Positions 60,310 through 64,000 of a DNA stretch of 64,000 nt are shown piece after piece. Position 1 is the first letter of the stretch. Each line of letters starts with the position of its first letter. Made by a program: the position numbers and the translations under genes. The stretch spans positions 1,384-65,383 of the forward strand of contig NZ_LMCQ01000020.1 in assembly GCF_001424835.1 (NCBI RefSeq), in the 5' to 3' direction. The stretch comes from Variovorax sp. Root318D1. GTDB lineage: Bacteria; Pseudomonadota; Gammaproteobacteria; Burkholderiales; Burkholderiaceae_C. The notes beneath the pieces are model-generated. The model did not search any database and was not told the DNA's origin. It was given only the letters and a program-made list of their open reading frames with translations.

Positions 60310-61632
60310 ATGACACTGAAAGCAGCACCCGTCCGTCTCTCCACCGCTTCAGCCGGCTTCGACGCCGAATTCAAGGCGCGGCTGCATTGGTCCGCCGACG
60401 CAGACGCGGCCATCGAGAAGGTGGTGGCCGATATCCTGGCCGATGTGCAGAAGCGGGGCGACGACGCGGTGCTGGAATACACCAACCGCTTCGACAAGCT
60501 CGGTGCCAGGACGCTGCCCGAACTGGAGCTGACGCAGGCCGAGCTGAAGGCCGCCTTCGAATCGCTGCCCGCCGCCCAACGCGACGCACTCGAAGCCGCC
60601 GCGCGCCGTGTGCGCAGCTACCACGAGGCCCAGAAGAAGGCGAGCGGCGAGAGCTGGAGCTACCGCGATGCCGACGGCACGCTGCTCGGCCAGAAGGTCA
60701 CGCCGCTCGACCGCGTCGGCATCTACGTGCCCGGCGGCAAGGCGGCCTATCCGTCGAGCGTGCTGATGAACGCGATTCCGGCGCATGTGGCCGGCGTGGC
60801 TGAAATCATCATGGTGGTTCCGACGCCGGGCGGCGAGAAGAACCCGCTCGTGCTCGCAGCCGCCTATGTGGCCGGCGTTACCCGCGCCTTCACCATCGGC
60901 GGCGCGCAAGCGGTGGCTGCGTTGGCCTACGGCACCGCCACCATTCCCGCGGTCGACAAGATCACGGGCCCGGGCAATGCCTACGTCGCAGCCGCCAAGC
61001 GCCGCGTGTTCGGCACCGTGGGCATCGACATGATCGCGGGGCCGAGTGAAATTCTCGTTCTGGCCGACGGCACCACGCCGCCCGACTGGGTGGCCATGGA
61101 CCTGTTCAGCCAGGCCGAGCACGACGAGCTCGCGCAAAGTATCTTGCTGTGCCCCGACGCAGCGTATATCGACCGTGTGCAGGCCGAAATCGACCGCCTG
61201 CTGCCCACCATGCCGCGCGCCGAGATCATCGCGGCTTCGCTCAACGGCCGCGGCGCGTTGATCCACACGAAGAGCATGGAAGAGGCCTGCGAGATCAGCA
61301 ACCGCATCGCGCCGGAGCACCTCGAAGTGAGCAGCAGCGAGCCGCTGCGCTGGGAGCCCTTGCTGCGCCACGCCGGCGCCATCTTCCTCGGCGCCTTCAC
61401 CAGCGAAAGCCTGGGCGACTACTGCGCCGGCCCGAATCACGTGCTGCCGACCAGCGGCACGGCGCGCTTCTCGAGCCCGTTGGGCGTCTACGACTTCCAG
61501 AAGCGTTCGAGCCTGATCGAAGTTAGCGAAGCCGGCGCGCAGGTGCTGGGCCCCATCGCGGTGACGCTGGCCGAAGGCGAGGGCCTGCAGGCGCACGCCG
61601 AAGCGGCGCGAATGCGCCTGCGCAAGATCTGA
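60310..61632 (+). CDS. hisD: Histidinol dehydrogenase
   Basis: 440 aa. Motifs: VTPLDRVGIYVPGGKAAYPSSVLMNAIPA, IGGAQAVAALAYGTATIPAVDKITGPGNAYVAAAKR, GIDMIAGPSEILVLAD, DLFSQAEHDELAQSILL (zinc His/Asp), RIAPEHLEV (catalytic Glu/His pair) and FLGAFTSESLGDYCAGPNHVLPTSGTARFSSPLGV. It oxidises histidinol twice to histidine with NAD. Instead of hisC, two envelope-type genes follow here. Confidence 0.97.
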   Translation: MTLKAAPVRLSTASAGFDAEFKARLHWSADADAAIEKVVADILADVQKRGDDAVLEYTNRFDKLGARTLPELELTQAELKAAFESLPAAQRDALEAAARRVRSYHEAQKKASGESWSYRDADGTLLGQKVTPLDRVGIYVPGGKAAYPSSVLMNAIPAHVAGVAEIIMVVPTPGGEKNPLVLAAAYVAGVTRAFTIGGAQAVAALAYGTATIPAVDKITGPGNAYVAAAKRRVFGTVGIDMIAGPSEILVLADGTTPPDWVAMDLFSQAEHDELAQSILLCPDAAYIDRVQAEIDRLLPTMPRAEIIAASLNGRGALIHTKSMEEACEISNRIAPEHLEVSSSEPLRWEPLLRHAGAIFLGAFTSESLGDYCAGPNHVLPTSGTARFSSPLGVYDFQKRSSLIEVSEAGAQVLGPIAVTLAEGEGLQAHAEAARMRLRKI

Positions 61633-61672
61633 AGTTCCATAAATAGAAAACCGCTCGGGAGGAGCAAGCCAG

Positions 61673-62497
61673 ATGATTCACCGTCTTCATAGGTCGCGTT
61701 TTTTCAGATTCGCCACAGGCCTCGTTGCAGCCGCAGCCTTGCTCGCCGCCTGCAGCCAGATGCCGCAAGCGCCGCGCAACGAGTCGGCCGCCTTGTCGGC
61801 AACGCCCAGCGCTGCCGCCGCGCCCGCACCGGCGCAGCTCGGCACCCAGTGGGGCGAGGGCATCGAGTCGAAGACCCGCGCGGTCAACGCCAAACGGCTG
61901 TCCGCACAGCCTGACGAAGTGGCCTCGCTGGGCTACAACGAAGCGTCCGCCGTGCGCCGCGACGCGGGCAACAACCCCGAACGCCGCCTCCATCTGCAAC
62001 TGGTCCAGGGCGACGTCGAATGGTCGGTACTCGACGAGAACGACCGCCCCCTGCCGCTGCAACGCGCACGTCGCAGCAGCGATATGTTCCGCCTCGCCGG
62101 CATCGAAGGCGCGCGTTACACGCTGCGCTTTCGTAACTACAGCGACCGCAGCTACGAAGTGATTGCCACAGTCGATGGCCTCGACGTGCTGAACGGCAAG
62201 CCCGGCAGCCTGCGCAATGGCGGCTATGTGCTGCGTCCGCTGCAGACCCTCGACATCGAAGGCTTCCGCAAGAGCCAGAGCGAGGTCGCGGCCTTCCGCT
62301 TCGCCGCACCGGGTCGCGCCTATGCGGCCAACACCGAAGCCGGCGACGTGCGCAACATCGGCGTGATCGGCGCTGCATTGTTCGAGCTCGAGCAGCCCGA
62401 GGGACCGCGCCGCGCGCGCAGCGACGCCACGCCGTCGCAGCCCAATGCCTTCCCGGCCGACGCCTCGTACGCGCCGCCGCCGCGCTATCGCAAGTGA
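61673..62497 (+). CDS. Putative lipoprotein between hisD and hisC
   Basis: 274 aa. Lipoprotein signal RFATGLVAAAALLAAC with lipobox LLAAC, followed by an Ala/Ser/Pro-rich linker (about 25-65). The folded part (about 95-245) has YTLRFRNYSDRSYEVIATVDGLDVLNGKPGSLRNGGYVLRPLQTLDIEGFRKSQSEVAAFRF and DVRNIGVIGAALFELE, a motif recurrent in uncharacterised proteobacterial surface lipoproteins; no enzyme residues are recognised. The last 30 residues are Pro-rich. GGGAGGAGC upstream is a strong ribosome-binding site. It sits as an insertion in the histidine operon; function unknown. Confidence 0.7.
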   Translation: MIHRLHRSRFFRFATGLVAAAALLAACSQMPQAPRNESAALSATPSAAAAPAPAQLGTQWGEGIESKTRAVNAKRLSAQPDEVASLGYNEASAVRRDAGNNPERRLHLQLVQGDVEWSVLDENDRPLPLQRARRSSDMFRLAGIEGARYTLRFRNYSDRSYEVIATVDGLDVLNGKPGSLRNGGYVLRPLQTLDIEGFRKSQSEVAAFRFAAPGRAYAANTEAGDVRNIGVIGAALFELEQPEGPRRARSDATPSQPNAFPADASYAPPPRYRK

Positions 62498-62501
62498 CGC
62501 C

Positions 62502-62873
62502 ATGAGCCGTACTGCCGTCCTGCTGCTGCTGCGCCTGCCGGTGCTGTTGCTCGCACTGGCGGCCGGTGCCGGTGCGCAGGCGATGAGCATCCGAGAACTG
62601 CGCATGCTCGAAACCAACGAGAAGGACGGCAAGGCGTACGCGAGCTACTACCTCGTCGGTGTGCTCGAAGGCTTGCGCGAAGGCGTGGAAGCGGCGCAGC
62701 GCAACGGCCAGAAGCCGATCTTCTGCGTCGAAGGCCGCCGCCTTGAGCCGTCGATGGCACGCTCCCTCTATCAAACCGAGCTGACGCGCAACGCCGACAG
62801 CTATGAAGCCGACATGCCCGTTCAATTGGTCATGTCCGGCGCCCTTAAAAACAGCTTCCGCTGCACCCGATGA
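62502..62873 (+). CDS. Small secreted protein, Rap1a/Tai-like
   Basis: 123 aa from ATG 62502. Signal peptide MSRTAVLLLLRLPVLLLALAAGAGAQA, mature part of about 95 residues with ASYYLVGVLEGLREGVEAAQRNGQKPIFCVEG and NSFRCTR; two cysteines probably pair in the periplasm. The ELRMLETNEKDGKAYASYYLVGVLEGL pattern resembles the Rap1a immunity protein family, though this is weak. It overlaps hisC by ATGA, so hisC translation depends on it. Confidence 0.7.
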   Translation: MSRTAVLLLLRLPVLLLALAAGAGAQAMSIRELRMLETNEKDGKAYASYYLVGVLEGLREGVEAAQRNGQKPIFCVEGRRLEPSMARSLYQTELTRNADSYEADMPVQLVMSGALKNSFRCTR

Positions 62874-63958
62874 CAACATCTTCCACCGCCCGCCCGATCG
62901 ATCGCATCCGCTCCGACGTGCAGTCCATGCATGCCTATGCGGTGCAGGATGCACGCGGCTTCGTCAAGCTCGACGCCATGGAGAACCCGTTCGGCCTGCC
63001 GCCCGCGCTGCAGGCCGAGCTTGGCGCCCGGCTCGGTGCGTTGGCGCTCAACCGCTATCCCGGTGAGCGGGGCAGCGATCTGAAGCGCGCGCTGGCTGCG
63101 CATGCGCACATGCCCGAAGGCTTTGCGCTGATGCTGGGCAACGGCTCCGACGAGTTGATCTCGCTCCTGGCCATTGCTTGCGACATGCCCGGTGCCACCG
63201 TGCTCGCGCCCGTGCCAGGCTTCGTGATGTACGCCATGAGCGCAAAGCTGCAGGGCCTGCGCTTCGTCGGCGTGCCGCTCACCGCCGACTTTGAGCTCGA
63301 CGAGGGCGCCATGCTTGCCACCATCGCGCGCGAGAAGCCGGCCATCGTTTACCTGGCCTATCCGAACAACCCCACCGCCAACCTCTGGGACGACGCCGCC
63401 ATCGAAAAGATCGTGCAGGCCCAGGCCGAGCAGGGCGGCCTGGTGGTGATCGACGAGGCCTACCAGCCATTCGCCGCCAAGAGCTATGTCGACCGCATCG
63501 CACGGCACGGTCATGTGCTCCTGATGCGCACGCTCAGCAAGTTCGGCCTGGCCGGCATCCGCCTCGGCTACCTCATGGGGCCGGCGGCGCTGGTCGCCGA
63601 AATCGACAAGGTGCGCCCGCCCTACAACATCAGCGTGCTCAACTGCGAATGCGCGCTTTTTGCGCTCGAGCACGCCGAGGTCTTCGAGGCCCAGGCAAGG
63701 CAGATCCGCGAGGAGCGCCACCGCATCCTGATGGGCTTAGGCCGCCTGGCGGGCGTGAAGGCTTGGCCGAGCGATGCCAACATGATCCTCGTGCGCGTTC
63801 CCGATGCCGCCAAGACCTTTGAGGGCATGAAGAGCCGCGGAATACTGGTGAAGAACGTTTCTAAAATGCATGAACTGCTGGCAAATTGCCTGCGCCTCAC
63901 CGTTGGAACGACCGACGAGAATGCGCAAATGCTCGCGGCACTCGAAGCCTCACTATGA
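62870..63958 (+). CDS. hisC: Histidinol-phosphate aminotransferase
   Basis: 362 aa, PLP aminotransferase fold type I. LDAMENPFGLP, LMLGNGSDELISLLA, YLAYPNNPTANLWD (N-P-T), VVIDEAYQPFA, and the Schiff-base Lys in RTLSKFGLAGIRLGYL, followed by the Arg region (RPPYNISVLN and LRLTVGT). It transfers the amino group to imidazole-acetol phosphate in histidine synthesis. It starts inside the stop of the Rap1a-like gene and overlaps hisB by four bases. Confidence 0.96.
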   Translation: MTTSSTARPIDRIRSDVQSMHAYAVQDARGFVKLDAMENPFGLPPALQAELGARLGALALNRYPGERGSDLKRALAAHAHMPEGFALMLGNGSDELISLLAIACDMPGATVLAPVPGFVMYAMSAKLQGLRFVGVPLTADFELDEGAMLATIAREKPAIVYLAYPNNPTANLWDDAAIEKIVQAQAEQGGLVVIDEAYQPFAAKSYVDRIARHGHVLLMRTLSKFGLAGIRLGYLMGPAALVAEIDKVRPPYNISVLNCECALFALEHAEVFEAQARQIREERHRILMGLGRLAGVKAWPSDANMILVRVPDAAKTFEGMKSRGILVKNVSKMHELLANCLRLTVGTTDENAQMLAALEASL

Positions 63959-64000
63959 CCACCCCCCAAACCACCGAAACGGGCACCGCCGCGCGCACCG
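63955..64000 (+). CDS. hisB: Imidazoleglycerol-phosphate dehydratase, N-terminal 15 codons only
   Basis: It starts at ATG 63955 inside the hisC stop (ATGA) and codes MTTPQTTETGTAART before the window ends. The family is not readable from 15 residues; hisB is inferred from position directly after hisC, the usual order in Comamonadaceae. Confidence 0.6.
   Translation, partial: MTTPQTTETGTAART

Overview
The window is a chromosomal segment of a GC-rich betaproteobacterium, most likely Comamonadaceae and probably Variovorax-like. This is inferred from the conserved blocks gltBD-mlaFEDACB-yadGH-like-ibaG-murA-hisGD..CB, pilMNOPQ-aroK-aroB-dgt, msrPQ and lysA-lptM-cyaY-mrcA. No 16S or tRNA gene is present to confirm it.

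Positions 1-10187 are foreign and visibly AT-richer than the rest from about 3.1 kb on. They read as the right-hand part of a Tn7/Tn5053-like (TniABQ) transposon: the 3' part of a tniB gene, apparently cut by the end of an IS21-like insertion sequence; two tandem tniQ genes; and a tightly overlapping five-gene cargo operon. The segment ends in a set of short direct repeats and a terminal TGT...ACA end at 10187. The cargo operon encodes a GNAT-ABC ATPase fusion, a HerA-type ATPase, an unrecognised protein, a RelE-like/phospholipase-D nuclease fusion and an AAA+ ATPase. It looks like an undescribed or little-described antiphage/anti-mobile-element system and is the main discovery candidate here.

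Positions 10.2-18.5 kb are an iron (or metal) uptake island: a DUF4198 periplasmic protein and a TonB receptor on the minus strand, a phospholipase-D-type lipoprotein, then a second TonB receptor with a PepSY membrane protein and a small membrane protein on the plus strand. Both receptors have Fur-box-like palindromes upstream. A bidirectional hairpin separates this island from metK.

Positions 18.5-34 kb carry core genes: metK, divergent from two overlapping LpxL-type acyltransferases; an epoxide-hydrolase-like enzyme; the GTPase ysxC, divergent from a cytochrome c4; System II cytochrome c biogenesis (resB/ccsB); the periplasmic methionine sulfoxide repair pair msrPQ; lysA-lptM; cyaY; and mrcA. 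Positions 34-44 kb carry the type IV pilus assembly operon pilMNOPQ, shikimate genes aroK/aroB, dgt, an MFS transporter, a DUF1415 protein and a methyltransferase.

A RAYT-type transposase with two related flanking motifs lies just before gltBD. After a strong terminator comes the mla phospholipid-transport operon (mlaF, E, D, A, C, B), an ABC-2 exporter pair, ibaG and murA. The histidine genes hisG and hisD follow, then two envelope-type genes, then hisC and the first codons of hisB at the window edge.
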